Both the position numbers and the translations under genes were made by a program. This document shows positions 1 to 7,393 of a stretch of 14,408 nt of DNA, piece by piece. This stretch comes from an uncultured Collinsella sp. (GTDB taxonomy: Bacteria > Actinomycetota > Coriobacteriia > Coriobacteriales > Coriobacteriaceae): positions 1 through 14,408 of the forward strand of contig CABUWR010000011.1 in assembly GCA_902495265.1 (NCBI GenBank), given 5' to 3'. The notes under the pieces were generated by a model. That model saw only the letters and a program-made list of their open reading frames with translations, made no database searches and was not told where the DNA came from. Each line of letters starts with the position of its first letter. Within the stretch, counting starts at the first letter, position 1.

Positions 1-786
1 GGCCTTGGTCTTGTCGGTTGCGGCGGTGGTGCCGATAAGGGTTCCGCTGCAGCCAAGGACGTGAAGGGCGCTGCGGAGTCCAAGAAGCTCGTGGTGGGCT
101 TTGATAAGTCCTATCCTCCGTACGGCTTTGTGGGCGACGATGGCGAGTACACCGGCTTTGACCTCGACCTTGCCAAGGCCGTTGCCGACAAGCAGGGCTG
201 GGACGTTGAGTATGAGGCTATCGACTGGGATGCCAAGGACACGCTGCTCAACTCGGGTGCCATCAACTGCATCTGGAACGGCTTTACCATGGAGGGCCGC
301 GAGGACGGCTACACGTTCTCCGAGCCTTACATGCTTAACGAGCAGGTGCTCGTGGTCAAGAAGGACGCGGGTATCAAGAGCTGGGACGATCTTGCCGGCA
401 AGACCGTGATTACCCAGACCGATTCCGCCGCACAGGATGTGCTCGAGGGCGACCAGAATGATCTGGCCGCGACGTTTGCCACGCTCGATACCATCGGTGA
501 GTACAACACGGCGTTTATGCAGCTCGAGAGTGGTGCAGTCGATGCCGTTGCCTGTGACCTCTCGATCGCTCAGTATCAGCTTGCCGCCAAGCCCGATGCC
601 TATACGCAGCTCGACAAGCCGCTGTCCAGCGAGCACTACGCCGTTGGCTTTAAGAAGGGCGACACCAAGTCCGCCGATGCCGTGACCGAATCGCTCAAGG
701 CACTCTACGAGGATGGCACGGTCAAGGACCTCTGCGATAAATATGCAGATTACGGTCTTTCCTTCGACAACTGGGTTTTGAAATAG
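1..786 (+). CDS. Amino-acid ABC transporter substrate-binding lipoprotein (5' partial)
   Basis: This is the solute receptor of a polar amino-acid ABC importer (SBP_bac_3 family), captured outside the membrane and handed to the permease that follows. The frame is open from base 1 and begins inside a signal peptide: the first residues read GLGLVGCGGG, a lipobox-like LVGC whose Cys would be lipidated, so the true start lies upstream. The mature part opens with KKLVVGFDKSYPPYGF and continues with GFDLDLAKAV, both typical of the family. The Arg in the GFTMEGRED stretch and the Asp in ACDLS sit where family members bind the amino-acid alpha-carboxylate and alpha-amino groups. The C-terminus (YEDGTVKDLCDKY) is complete. 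Permease and ATPase genes follow on the same strand. The exact substrate cannot be read; polar, glutamine-like or cystine-like ligands are all possible. Confidence 0.93.
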   Translation, partial: GLGLVGCGGGADKGSAAAKDVKGAAESKKLVVGFDKSYPPYGFVGDDGEYTGFDLDLAKAVADKQGWDVEYEAIDWDAKDTLLNSGAINCIWNGFTMEGREDGYTFSEPYMLNEQVLVVKKDAGIKSWDDLAGKTVITQTDSAAQDVLEGDQNDLAATFATLDTIGEYNTAFMQLESGAVDAVACDLSIAQYQLAAKPDAYTQLDKPLSSEHYAVGFKKGDTKSADAVTESLKALYEDGTVKDLCDKYADYGLSFDNWVLK

Positions 787-890
787 CGGCTTTCCCAGGC
801 ACCCGATTTTGCCGTTCAAACCGTCGCTTGCGTACATTTAGTACGCGGCGCTCCTCTTTCACGGCAAACTCGGGCACCTGGAAAACCCGC
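786..890 (+). repeat. Long imperfect inverted repeat (about 105 nt) between binding-protein and permease genes
   Basis: Bases 786-815 pair with 861-890 at 25 of 30 positions. At the apex, GCGTAC (830-835) pairs with GTACGC (841-846) around the loop ATTTA, with weaker pairing in between. The element begins at the last base of the binding-protein stop codon and ends about 47 nt before the likely permease start. There is no T-run after it, so it is not a standard terminator. As mRNA it could protect the upstream message from 3' decay and lower permease expression, which suits the excess of binding protein these systems need. It could also be a dispersed intergenic repeat. The pairing is seen; the role is inferred. 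Confidence 0.75.
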
Positions 891-936
891 TTTAGCATTG
901 GGTTCGCTGTTATGTTGCTGTGAAAGAGAGCTTGGG

Positions 937-1590
937 TTGTCTATTCAGGTCATGATGCAGATGCTTGGCCAGGGATTCTTGGTCAGCTTGCAGCTGTTTG
1001 TGCTGACGCTGCTCGGGTCGATTCCGCTGGGAATCCCCGTGGCGTTTATGCGCATGAGCAAGGTCGCGCCGCTGCGCTGGATCGCGCGCATCTACATTTC
1101 AGTCATGCGCGGTACGCCGCTCATGCTGCAGATGTTTGCCATCTACTTTGCCCCGTACTACGTGTTCGGTATTTCGCTCACGCCCGATTCCAAGTGGACG
1201 GCGTGCGTCGTGGCGTTCATCATCAACTACGCCGGTTACTTTGCCGAGATCTATCGCTCGGGCCTGCAGTCCATTCCGCGTGGTCAATACGAGGCTGCCG
1301 AGGTGCTGGGTTACTCGCGCATGCAGACGTTTCTGTATATCGTGATGCCGCAGGTCGCCAAGCGCATTTTGCCGGCGATGGGCAACGAGATCATCACGCT
1401 GGTCAAGGACACGTCGCTAGCGTTCGCCATCGGTGTGGGCGAAATGTTCTCGACGGCCAAGGCGCTGGTCGCCTCGCAGGTGAGCATGGTGCCGTTTGCG
1501 ATCGCAGCACTGATCTACTGGGTTTTCAACTTCGTGGTCGAGATGCTGTTGGGTGCTGCCGAGAAAAAATTGGATTACTACCATGATTAA
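937..1590 (+). CDS. Amino-acid ABC transporter permease
   Basis: This is the membrane channel subunit of the polar amino-acid importer (His/Glu/Gln/Arg/opine-type permease, BPD_transp_1 fold). It has several hydrophobic segments, beginning with FLVSLQLFVLTLLGSIPLG. The cytoplasmic coupling loop has the expected EAA signature, EAAEVLGYSRMQTFLYIVMP, which docks on the ATPase. The stretch MRGTPLMLQMF is characteristic of this subfamily. I chose the TTG at 937 because a GAAAGAGAG Shine-Dalgarno-like run at 922-930 precedes it at good spacing. The frame also opens at a TTG at 898, and ATGs at 952 and 955 are alternatives. This start gives 217 residues, normal for the family. The gene overlaps the ATPase start by 8 nt, which suggests translational coupling. 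Confidence 0.92.
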   Translation: MSIQVMMQMLGQGFLVSLQLFVLTLLGSIPLGIPVAFMRMSKVAPLRWIARIYISVMRGTPLMLQMFAIYFAPYYVFGISLTPDSKWTACVVAFIINYAGYFAEIYRSGLQSIPRGQYEAAEVLGYSRMQTFLYIVMPQVAKRILPAMGNEIITLVKDTSLAFAIGVGEMFSTAKALVASQVSMVPFAIAALIYWVFNFVVEMLLGAAEKKLDYYHD

Positions 1591-2347
1591 TTCGGTAATG
1601 AATATATCGAGCGCACGCAAGGCGTTTGGCGGCAATGAGGTGCTCAAGGATATCTCGCTCGAGGTCAAGCGTGGCGAGGTCGTGGCGATTATCGGGCCTT
1701 CGGGCGGCGGTAAGTCCACGCTGCTGCGCTGTGCCACGCTGCTCGAGACGCTCGACGGCGGCTCGCTCTCGTTTGGCGACCTTGCCGTCGCGACGGATGC
1801 GGGTTCGGGCGCGGTGTACGCAAAGGGCGATGTGCCTAAACAGGCGCGCTCGCGGTTTGGTTTGGTGTTTCAGAACTACAATCTGTTCCCGCACTATACC
1901 GTGATGAAAAACATCACCGATGCACCGATCCGCGTGCTTAAGCGCCCGCGCGAGCAGGCGGAGGCCCGCGCGCACGAGCTTATTGCACAGATGGGGCTTA
2001 CGGGTAACGAGAACAAGGTGCCCTGCGAGCTTTCGGGCGGTCAGCAGCAGCGCGTGAGTATTGCCCGCGCCCTGGCGCTCGACCCGGAAATCTTATTCTT
2101 TGATGAGCCGACCTCGGCGCTCGATCCGGAGCTGACGGCCGAGGTTCTGCACGTCATCAAGGATCTGGCCGCGCAGAATATGACGATGGTGATCGTGACG
2201 CACGCGATGCAGTTTGCCCGCGACGTTGCCGACCGCGTGGTCTTTATGGATGGCGGCCGCATTGTAGAGGAGGGTCCCGCCGAGCAGGTCATCGACCATC
2301 CGCGCGAGCAGCGTACCCGCGAGTTCTTGAGCCGTATCGAGGGATAG
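1583..2347 (+). CDS. Amino-acid ABC transporter ATP-binding protein
   Basis: This is the ATPase that powers the importer, of the GlnQ/HisP class. In the 254-residue product the motifs appear in order: Walker A GPSGGGKST (38-46), Q-loop Gln97 in VFQNYNLFPH, signature LSGGQQQR (150-157), Walker B ILFFDEPTSALDPE with the catalytic Glu, and the switch His207 in VTHAMQF. Compared with short GlnQ proteins there is an insert of about 20 residues before the Q-loop (roughly 71-91), seen in some members of the family. The ATG at 1583 overlaps the permease stop by 8 nt; the ATG at 1598 is an alternative start without a better ribosome site. It is the last gene of the operon and is followed by an intrinsic terminator. 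Confidence 0.95.
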   Translation: MINSVMNISSARKAFGGNEVLKDISLEVKRGEVVAIIGPSGGGKSTLLRCATLLETLDGGSLSFGDLAVATDAGSGAVYAKGDVPKQARSRFGLVFQNYNLFPHYTVMKNITDAPIRVLKRPREQAEARAHELIAQMGLTGNENKVPCELSGGQQQRVSIARALALDPEILFFDEPTSALDPELTAEVLHVIKDLAAQNMTMVIVTHAMQFARDVADRVVFMDGGRIVEEGPAEQVIDHPREQRTREFLSRIEG

Positions 2348-2380
2348 GCTCAGCTATTTACTCAACTGTTTATTGAGGCG

Positions 2381-2417
2381 AAACCGCCGCAGGTCTTATG
2401 ATCTGCGGCGGTTTTTG
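2381..2417 (+). terminator. Intrinsic terminator of the ABC importer operon
   Basis: Bases 2381-2392 (AAACCGCCGCAG) pair perfectly with 2403-2414 (CTGCGGCGGTTT) around a 10-nt loop, and the T-run spans 2412-2416. It lies 34 nt after the ATPase stop codon. Confidence 0.93.
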
Positions 2418-2652
2418 CATCCGCGGGGTTCAATAATCGTCTCGCAAGCTCGCCCCTTCCTCTCGCCGCCTGTATTCATACGCGCGCCGAAAGGTGTGCA
2501 TGGACAGTCGCCTGCAAGGGTAGGGTGGTGGCATAGGACATTTGGAGGGTGAGTCGGCTCGGCTGCCGACCATGCTGCTCCCGGGATGGCACCGACCGCG
2601 AACTCTCCCCGTTGGCGTCGCGCATTGCGCGCGGCCCTGCAAGGAGGTCATC
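2418..2652 (+). promoter_or_regulatory. Structured 5' leader of the EF-G-like gene with a T-box-like core
   Basis: This 235-nt gene-free stretch lies between a terminator and the EF-G-like start. Visible structure includes a stem GTCGGC/GCCGAC (2553-2558 with 2565-2570), an outer GGAG/CTCC pairing (2544-2547 with 2578-2581), and CGCGC/GCGCG (2619-2623 with 2627-2631). Bases 2583-2600 read GGGATGGCACCGACCGCG, close to the T-box antiterminator consensus (GGGTGGNACCGCG) but with an extra A in the GGGTGG part and three extra bases before the final ACCGCG. The UGGN bulge and ACC are retained. I could not identify a convincing stem I or specifier loop. There is no T-run, so any control would be on translation. 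No clear sigma-70 promoter stands out. The T-box reading is tentative. Confidence 0.3.
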
Positions 2653-4728
2653 ATGGGTGCTCCCAAGACCGGTAACGTAAGGAACGTGGTGCTCGTAGGC
2701 CAAGGCGGGGTGGGCAAGACTTCACTCGCCGAGGCCATGCTCCACCTTTCCGGCAAGACCGCCCGCCTGGGCGGCCACGACGGCACCAAGCCCACGCTCG
2801 ACTATGACCCCGAAGAGGTCAAGCGTTCATTCTCCATCTCGACGACCATCGCGCCGATCGACTGGAAGGGCGCGCGCATCAATGTGCTCGATGCCCCGTG
2901 CTACCCCGATTTTATCGGCGACGCCTTTGCCGCGATGAGCGTCTGCGAGACGGCGCTGTTTGTGGTCGACGCTGAGGCCGGCCCGCAGCCTACGACGGTT
3001 AAGCTCTGGTATGCCGCCGAGGACCTGCGCCTGGCGCGTGCGGTGTTCGTAAACCGCCTGTCGCGCTCCGAGGCCAGCTTTGCGACCACGATGGACCTGC
3101 TGCAGGAGCGCTTTGGCACGCGCCTGGGCGCCGTGACCCTTCCCTGGGGCGAGGGCGAGGACTTTGACGGCATCATCGACCTGGTGCGCATGAAGGCGCG
3201 CCATTGCAACGGCACCGAAGCCGTTGAGTCGGAGATTCCCGAGGAGTATCGTGCCCAGGCCGAGGAGGCCCATGACCATCTGTGCGAGCTGGTGGCCGAG
3301 GCTGACGATGAACTGATGATGAAGTACTTGGAAGGCGAGGAGACGCTGACGCAGGAGGAGCTTGAAGGCCTGCTGTCGAAGGCGATCGCCGAGCGCATCT
3401 TTGTGCCGGTCTTTGCGGGCGATTGCATTAAGGAGCAGGGCGTCAACTCGCTGATGGACGACATCGCGACGTACTTCCCGGCGCCGACCGACTACGGCGA
3501 GATGCCGCTTATCGACGGCGATTCGCTTAAGATCTCGAGTGACGATGACCGTCCGGTGGCGTTTGTGTTTAAGACGCTGGCCGATCCGCAGCAGGGTCGC
3601 ATCAGCTTTATCAAGGTGCTGACGGGCACGCTTGAGCCGGGCCTTGAGCTGATCAACGCGCGTACCCGCAAGGGCGACCGTCTGGCTCACCTGTATGTGA
3701 TGTGCGGCCGCGACATGACCGAGGTCGGTCACGCCTATGCCGGCGACATTATCGTGGCACCCAAGCTGGCGGCCGAGACGGGCGATACGCTCTCGATTAC
3801 CGGCAAGGTCGAGGCTGCGGCGTTTAAGTTCCCCAACTCGCAGTACCGCATTGCCATCGAGGCCGAGAATCGCGGCGACGAAGAGAAGCTCTACACGTTT
3901 ATCGAGAAGGCCTGCAAGGCCGATCCGACCATGAGCATCGACCGCGACGAGGAGACCGGCCAGACCATTATCTCCGCCGTTGGTGAGGCGCAGGTTTCGG
4001 TGCTGCTCAACCGTCTGGAGGACCGCACCAAGGTCGCTGCCAAGAGCGTGCCGATCCGCATTCCGTATCGCGAGACCATTCGCCGTACGGCAAGTGCCCA
4101 GGGCCGCCATAAGAAGCAGACCGGCGGCGCCGGTCAGTACGGCGACTGCTGGCTGCGCGTGGAGCCGCTCATTGGGCCCGACGGCACGAGCGACGGCTAT
4201 GAGTTTGTAGACGAGGTCGTGGGTGGTCGCATCCCGCGCTCGCTCATCCCCGCCGTGGACAAGGGCGTTCAGGAGACCATGAAGGACGGTATTATTGCCG
4301 GCTATCCGCTCACGGGCATTCGCGTGGCTGTGTACGACGGCTCGTATCACAGCGTCGACTCCAACGAGATGGCGTTCCGCGCGGCGGCTCGCATCGGCCT
4401 GCGCAAGGCATGCGCCGATGCCGATCCGGTGGTGCTGGAGCCCATCGAGGAAATCACGGTGACTATCCCCGAGAGCTACGCCGGCGCCGTGATGGGTGAC
4501 ATCTCGGCATCGCGCGGTCGCGTGACGGGCATGGAGACCGATGAGCGCGGCGACACCGTGGTCATTGCCCAGACACCTCTCGCCGAGCTGACGGATTACT
4601 CGACGCGCCTGCGCTCTATCACGCGCGGCACGGGTGACTTTACCATGAAGCCCGCTGGCTACGAGCAGGTTCCCTATGACGTTCAGGCCAAGCTGGTCGA
4701 GCGCTATGAGGAGGGTCGCGCCAAGTAG
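2653..4728 (+). CDS. fusA2: Elongation factor G-like protein (EF-G2/FusA2 type) with degenerate GTPase motifs
   Basis: This is a full-length, 691-residue EF-G paralogue. The ATG at 2653 has a strong AAGGAGG ribosome site 5-6 nt upstream; an in-frame extension back to 2542 lacks one. The layout is G domain about 1-280, domain II about 298-385, III about 398-470, IV about 472-598 (QTGGAGQYGDCW; YDGSYHSVDSNEMAF) and V about 600-680. The opening VRNVVLVGxGGxGKT resembles actinobacterial FusA2 proteins. G1 is intact (GQGGVGKT, 16-23). The other motifs are not: G3 DTPGH is DAPCY (80-84), losing the Gly and the catalytic His; G4 NKxD is NRLS (134-137), losing the Asp that recognises guanine; the G5 GSA is AGD. 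It may bind nucleotide weakly or not hydrolyse it. A role on the ribosome is inferred from the intact domains III-V. It is a single-gene unit with its own terminator. Confidence 0.9.
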   Translation: MGAPKTGNVRNVVLVGQGGVGKTSLAEAMLHLSGKTARLGGHDGTKPTLDYDPEEVKRSFSISTTIAPIDWKGARINVLDAPCYPDFIGDAFAAMSVCETALFVVDAEAGPQPTTVKLWYAAEDLRLARAVFVNRLSRSEASFATTMDLLQERFGTRLGAVTLPWGEGEDFDGIIDLVRMKARHCNGTEAVESEIPEEYRAQAEEAHDHLCELVAEADDELMMKYLEGEETLTQEELEGLLSKAIAERIFVPVFAGDCIKEQGVNSLMDDIATYFPAPTDYGEMPLIDGDSLKISSDDDRPVAFVFKTLADPQQGRISFIKVLTGTLEPGLELINARTRKGDRLAHLYVMCGRDMTEVGHAYAGDIIVAPKLAAETGDTLSITGKVEAAAFKFPNSQYRIAIEAENRGDEEKLYTFIEKACKADPTMSIDRDEETGQTIISAVGEAQVSVLLNRLEDRTKVAAKSVPIRIPYRETIRRTASAQGRHKKQTGGAGQYGDCWLRVEPLIGPDGTSDGYEFVDEVVGGRIPRSLIPAVDKGVQETMKDGIIAGYPLTGIRVAVYDGSYHSVDSNEMAFRAAARIGLRKACADADPVVLEPIEEITVTIPESYAGAVMGDISASRGRVTGMETDERGDTVVIAQTPLAELTDYSTRLRSITRGTGDFTMKPAGYEQVPYDVQAKLVERYEEGRAK

Positions 4729-4761
4729 CGTGTGGCGTTGCTTGCAATGTGGACGCTGACG

Positions 4762-4798
4762 AAAAGGCCGCCCTGGGTAATCCAGGGCGGCCTTTTTT
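4762..4798 (+). terminator. Bidirectional intrinsic terminator
   Basis: Bases 4762-4776 pair perfectly with 4782-4796 (15 bp, GC-rich core GGCCGCCCTGG) around the loop GTAAT, with a T-run at 4793-4798 for the EF-G-like gene. The A-run at 4762-4765 gives four U on the other strand, so it can also end the convergent nuclease transcript, whose stop codon is about 60 nt away. Confidence 0.92.
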
Positions 4799-4857
4799 GA
4801 TCCCATGGGGACGGAGGAAAACGAATCATTTTTGGGTTACGGGCGGTGCGGTCGGCA

Positions 4858-5838
4858 CTAGTCTCCGGATGCCTGGTTGCGGCCGGTGGCATAGTCGATC
4901 TGCACATGCGGCTGCAGGTTATAGCAGTACACGTGAAAGCAGAGAGTCTTGCCATGGTCCTCGACCGATTGCGCCTCAAGGCGCACGCCGCGGCAGACAA
5001 GTTCCTCTTCGTTGTACATGGGCGTGACGCGATAGAGCACATGGTTGCCCGTATTGCGAATATAGTTGAGAATCTGCTCTTCAAACGGTAGCATGCCCGT
5101 CTCGTTGAGATAGCGCGTGCCGGTGAGGAGATTCTTGCGGTTGGCGTTTTCGCCGCAGAGCGACCAGGCGATGAGGTGGCAGCGGTTGTAGAGGCTCTGG
5201 CCCGGAATAAAGTCGTAGCGCTGCTGGCGCCATCCAGCGGGATGGATACGCGAGATATCGCCGCGCTCGCCTTGACCGAGTGATTCGGGGCCCACACAGG
5301 CGAGCGCTTTGCGGGTGCGGCCCAAGCTGTCGAGCTTGGAGAACTTCTTAAAGCAACCCTCTTCTGTGGCGCGCTCGTATTCATCGAGCGTGAATGACGG
5401 TGTGCCGAGCGGGTGCGTGCTGTCGGCGCGCAGGGCCACATAGGGGTTACCCGCGTAGTCAGGAATGCTGCTGAGGTATACGCCACGGGCGCGGTCGAGG
5501 TCGGGGTTTTCGACCTCGTCGATGGGGGTGGCGCTGTTTGCGGATGCGTCGTCACCGGTGTCGGTTGCGGCGGAATCGGAGCCATCGCCAGAGTCTTGGC
5601 TATTTTGAGAGTCCGAGGAGCTCGCTGTTCCCGATTCGAGCCGGGCAACCAGGTCTGCCTCGTCGTCAGTGCGGCTGGGACTCTCGTCTTGCTTCTCGGC
5701 CAGGGCTACCGCCTGCTCATCACTTTGCGGCGAGAGTAGTCTGGGCGCCCCGTCGAGCGACCCTGTGAACAACGCAAACCCCAGCACCACGGCGGTGCCG
5801 ATGGAAAGTGCTTGCTTGTAGGCGGACTTGCGCGACAT
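4858..5838 (-). CDS. Membrane-anchored or secreted DNA/RNA non-specific endonuclease
   Basis: The C-terminal half belongs to the DNA/RNA non-specific endonuclease group that includes streptococcal EndA-like DNA-entry nucleases. The 326-residue product has a short basic N-terminus and a hydrophobic segment at about 11-25 (signal peptide or anchor). An acidic Ser/Asp-rich low-complexity linker follows (about 57-111). The nuclease domain runs from about 117 to the end. The active-site segment is YNRCHLIAW (217-225) with the general-base His221, followed by GENANRKNL (229-237), whose Asn is the expected metal ligand. Many relatives have DRGH here; NRCH is a known subfamily form as far as I recall. 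AGGAG lies 5 nt before the ATG. Role: extracellular nucleic-acid degradation or nutrient scavenging; a part in DNA uptake is possible but unsupported by neighbours. Confidence 0.88.
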   Translation of the reverse strand: MSRKSAYKQALSIGTAVVLGFALFTGSLDGAPRLLSPQSDEQAVALAEKQDESPSRTDDEADLVARLESGTASSSDSQNSQDSGDGSDSAATDTGDDASANSATPIDEVENPDLDRARGVYLSSIPDYAGNPYVALRADSTHPLGTPSFTLDEYERATEEGCFKKFSKLDSLGRTRKALACVGPESLGQGERGDISRIHPAGWRQQRYDFIPGQSLYNRCHLIAWSLCGENANRKNLLTGTRYLNETGMLPFEEQILNYIRNTGNHVLYRVTPMYNEEELVCRGVRLEAQSVEDHGKTLCFHVYCYNLQPHVQIDYATGRNQASGD

Positions 5839-5967
5839 GGAGACTCCTGGATGGACGGTTGGGAATCTACCAGTCTAGCAGGAGCCGGCAGGGGCCGTTC
5901 TGTCGAACAAATACTTAAGATTTGGGACAAACGCTACGGATTCATTTGCCTCATATTTGACGTATGG

Positions 5968-6978
5968 CTAGATCGAGGTGGAACCGAGCCAATTGAGTTT
6001 ACATTCGAGAATGCGCTGCTCACCTGGCGTGCTGCTGCCATCGAGTAGCGCGAGGAGCATCTCGGCCGCCTCTCTGCCTTCCTGGTCGACGGGCTCGATG
6101 ATCGTGGAGACGGTCGGCGTGGTGAGGTTGGTCCAGTCTTCGCAGTTGAGTCCCAAAAGACCGATTTGCTGCGGAAGTAGATGGGCCATGGGCTGGAGAG
6201 CCTTGTAGACACGGGGAAGTGCCCACTGATTTTGCACGAAGATAAGGGTTCGCTTGGCGGGGTTGAACTTGTATTTAAAGTACTCGGTAAGCTCACCGAC
6301 CGACGGCTTGTTGTGGTCGATGGGAATCGCTTTGTAGAGCTGTCCGTTCGCTGCCAGCGCCTCGGCATACCCCTGAAAACGCTCCATGCGGGTGCGCATT
6401 TCGGTCATGTTGGCGGCAATGGAAAAGAAATCTTCGTAACCGGCGTCGAGGAGTGCCTGCGTGGCGTTGTACACACCGTCGTAAAGGTTGGTTTTGATCC
6501 AGCTGGTACCTGGGCTATAGATGGCCGCATCGAAAAAGACGACGGGCTTACCGGCGCGCTTGATGCGGTCATGGACGGCCTTGAAATTTGCCGTGGGCTG
6601 GATGATAAAGCCATCGACGCCCAGCGAGAGCATTTTGTCGACATACATGAGCTCGGTTTCGGGGTTAAAGTTGCTCGTGCAAACGACCGTCTGGTAGCCC
6701 GCGGGGAGCATGACCTGCTCCATGCCGTTGAGGACGAGGCCCGCCCACTTGTTGGTGTTATCCAAAATGATAATGGCGATGACGTGGGTCTGTTTGCCGG
6801 TGAGTGTTTGCGCCTGGGCGTTGGGGACGTATCCCAGCTCCTTGATGACGCGTGCAATCTTTGCCTGCGTCTTCTCGCTAAGCTTTTCTCGTTTGTCGTT
6901 GAGGTAATACGAGACGCTTGCCGTCGAGGTTCCCGCCTCTCGAGCGACGTCTGCGATCGTAACGCGCTGTTTTGCCAC
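5968..6978 (-). CDS. LacI-family transcriptional regulator
   Basis: This is a 336-residue LacI/GalR-type regulator, normal length for the family. Residues 5-60 form the DNA-binding region: the helix-turn-helix VTIADVAREAGTSTASVSYY, then the hinge-proximal ELGYVPNAQAQTL. The rest is a periplasmic-binding-protein-like sugar sensor (IIILDNTNKWAGLVLNGMEQ, VDGFIIQP, GLLGLNCEDW). I chose the GTG at 6978, giving (M)AKQRVTIADVA, because GGAAGGAG lies 5 nt upstream; the frame also reads back to a GTG-less ATG at 7014, which has no better site. The gene diverges from the PTS sugar cluster across a 415-nt region holding a candidate operator, so it most likely represses that cluster, with the sugar or its phosphate as inducer. 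The target is inferred from position. Confidence 0.92.
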   Translation of the reverse strand: MAKQRVTIADVAREAGTSTASVSYYLNDKREKLSEKTQAKIARVIKELGYVPNAQAQTLTGKQTHVIAIIILDNTNKWAGLVLNGMEQVMLPAGYQTVVCTSNFNPETELMYVDKMLSLGVDGFIIQPTANFKAVHDRIKRAGKPVVFFDAAIYSPGTSWIKTNLYDGVYNATQALLDAGYEDFFSIAANMTEMRTRMERFQGYAEALAANGQLYKAIPIDHNKPSVGELTEYFKYKFNPAKRTLIFVQNQWALPRVYKALQPMAHLLPQQIGLLGLNCEDWTNLTTPTVSTIIEPVDQEGREAAEMLLALLDGSSTPGEQRILECKLNWLGSTSI

Positions 6979-7157
6979 AGCGACTCCTTCCGACAGATGA
7001 GCATTTTCCAACATGATGACTTTGAGTCTTGGTGTGGGATGCGCTTCGGTGAGCGACCTTTTCCTTTCATATGAGTATGCAACAAATGCGGTATACGGGT
7101 GGGGTTGAAATTTGTGACCGGCATGCGCATCTGCCGTCTACCGAGAAAATCAAATAC

Positions 7158-7186
7158 TTCTTGACTTTTGAAATCGAGGGTAAAAT
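7158..7186 (+). promoter_or_regulatory. Candidate sigma-70 promoter P1 for the PTS cluster
   Basis: A good -10 element, TAAAAT (7181-7186), lies 17 nt after a weak -35, TTCTTG (7158-7163). The better-looking TTGACT at 7161 would leave only 14 nt. Transcription would begin near 7193, just before the candidate operator at 7200-7221, a classic repressible arrangement. Confidence 0.35.
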
Positions 7187-7199
7187 CGCAGGATTCATT

Positions 7200-7221
7200 T
7201 TTGGTTAAACGCATAACTAAA
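7200..7221. promoter_or_regulatory. Candidate LacI-family operator
   Basis: This is a 22-bp near-palindrome with 8 of 11 symmetric pairs: TTT, one mismatch, GTTA, two mismatches, then the central CG at 7210-7211, mirrored as TAAC and AAA. Even length, a central CG and A/T-rich arms are usual for LacI/GalR operators. It lies in the divergent region next to a LacI-family gene and just downstream of a possible -10 element. Confidence 0.5.
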
Positions 7222-7263
7222 TCGCATAACCAACGCTCTGACCTGCGCGTTTACCGAAATAAG

Positions 7264-7293
7264 CTGGCATTAAGAAAAACGAGCACCTATATT
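7264..7293 (+). promoter_or_regulatory. Candidate sigma-70 promoter P2 for the PTS cluster
   Basis: CTGGCA (7264-7269) and TATATT (7288-7293) are separated by 18 nt. This start point would be about 100 nt before the EIIBC ATG and downstream of the candidate operator. It is an alternative to P1 and equally untested. Confidence 0.25.
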
Positions 7294-7393
7294 GGTCTTG
7301 TCGAAAAGACAGCAAGTCCAAACGGCAGGGGATGCTCCGGAGGCCTCCGCAAACGGTGTCTTGCGCACGCAACTCTATGAAAAGAGGGAAGCA

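Larger units (their letters stand above)
6979..7393. promoter_or_regulatory. Divergent control region between the LacI regulator and the PTS cluster
   Basis: This 415-nt stretch holds no convincing gene. Its A+T content is higher than that of its surroundings around 7145-7320. It contains the candidate operator and two possible promoters listed separately, plus a perfect 12-bp palindrome CGGAGGCCTCCG at 7338-7349. A CGGCA/TGCCG dyad around ATGCGCAT lies at about 7118-7135, and a direct repeat CGCATAAC occurs at 7210-7217 and 7223-7230. The long untranslated stretch before EIIBC (about 100-200 nt) leaves room for control at the RNA level. A TTG at 7292 keeps the EIIBC frame open upstream of its ATG, but that extension is not similar to EIIB proteins. 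Confidence 0.6.

Noticed and set aside
2500..2523. Possible 7-residue leader peptide (MDSRLQG) before the EF-G-like gene
   Set aside because: The upstream ribosome site is weak, the codons carry no regulatory theme, and such short frames are common by chance.
2531..2541. Shared CATAGGACA near 2532 and in the 10343 terminator as a possible repeat
   Set aside because: The match is only 9 nt with different surroundings, too short to support a repeat family from two copies.
2827..4806. A 659-codon open frame on the minus strand
   Set aside because: It is a shadow of the EF-G-like gene, with Arg/His/Ala/Leu-rich low-information sequence, and it runs through the terminator.
7292..7393. N-terminal extension of EIIBC from a TTG
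   Set aside because: The extra 34 residues do not resemble EIIB, whose fold begins at MKIVGVAACT, and the ATG at 7394 has a ribosome site.
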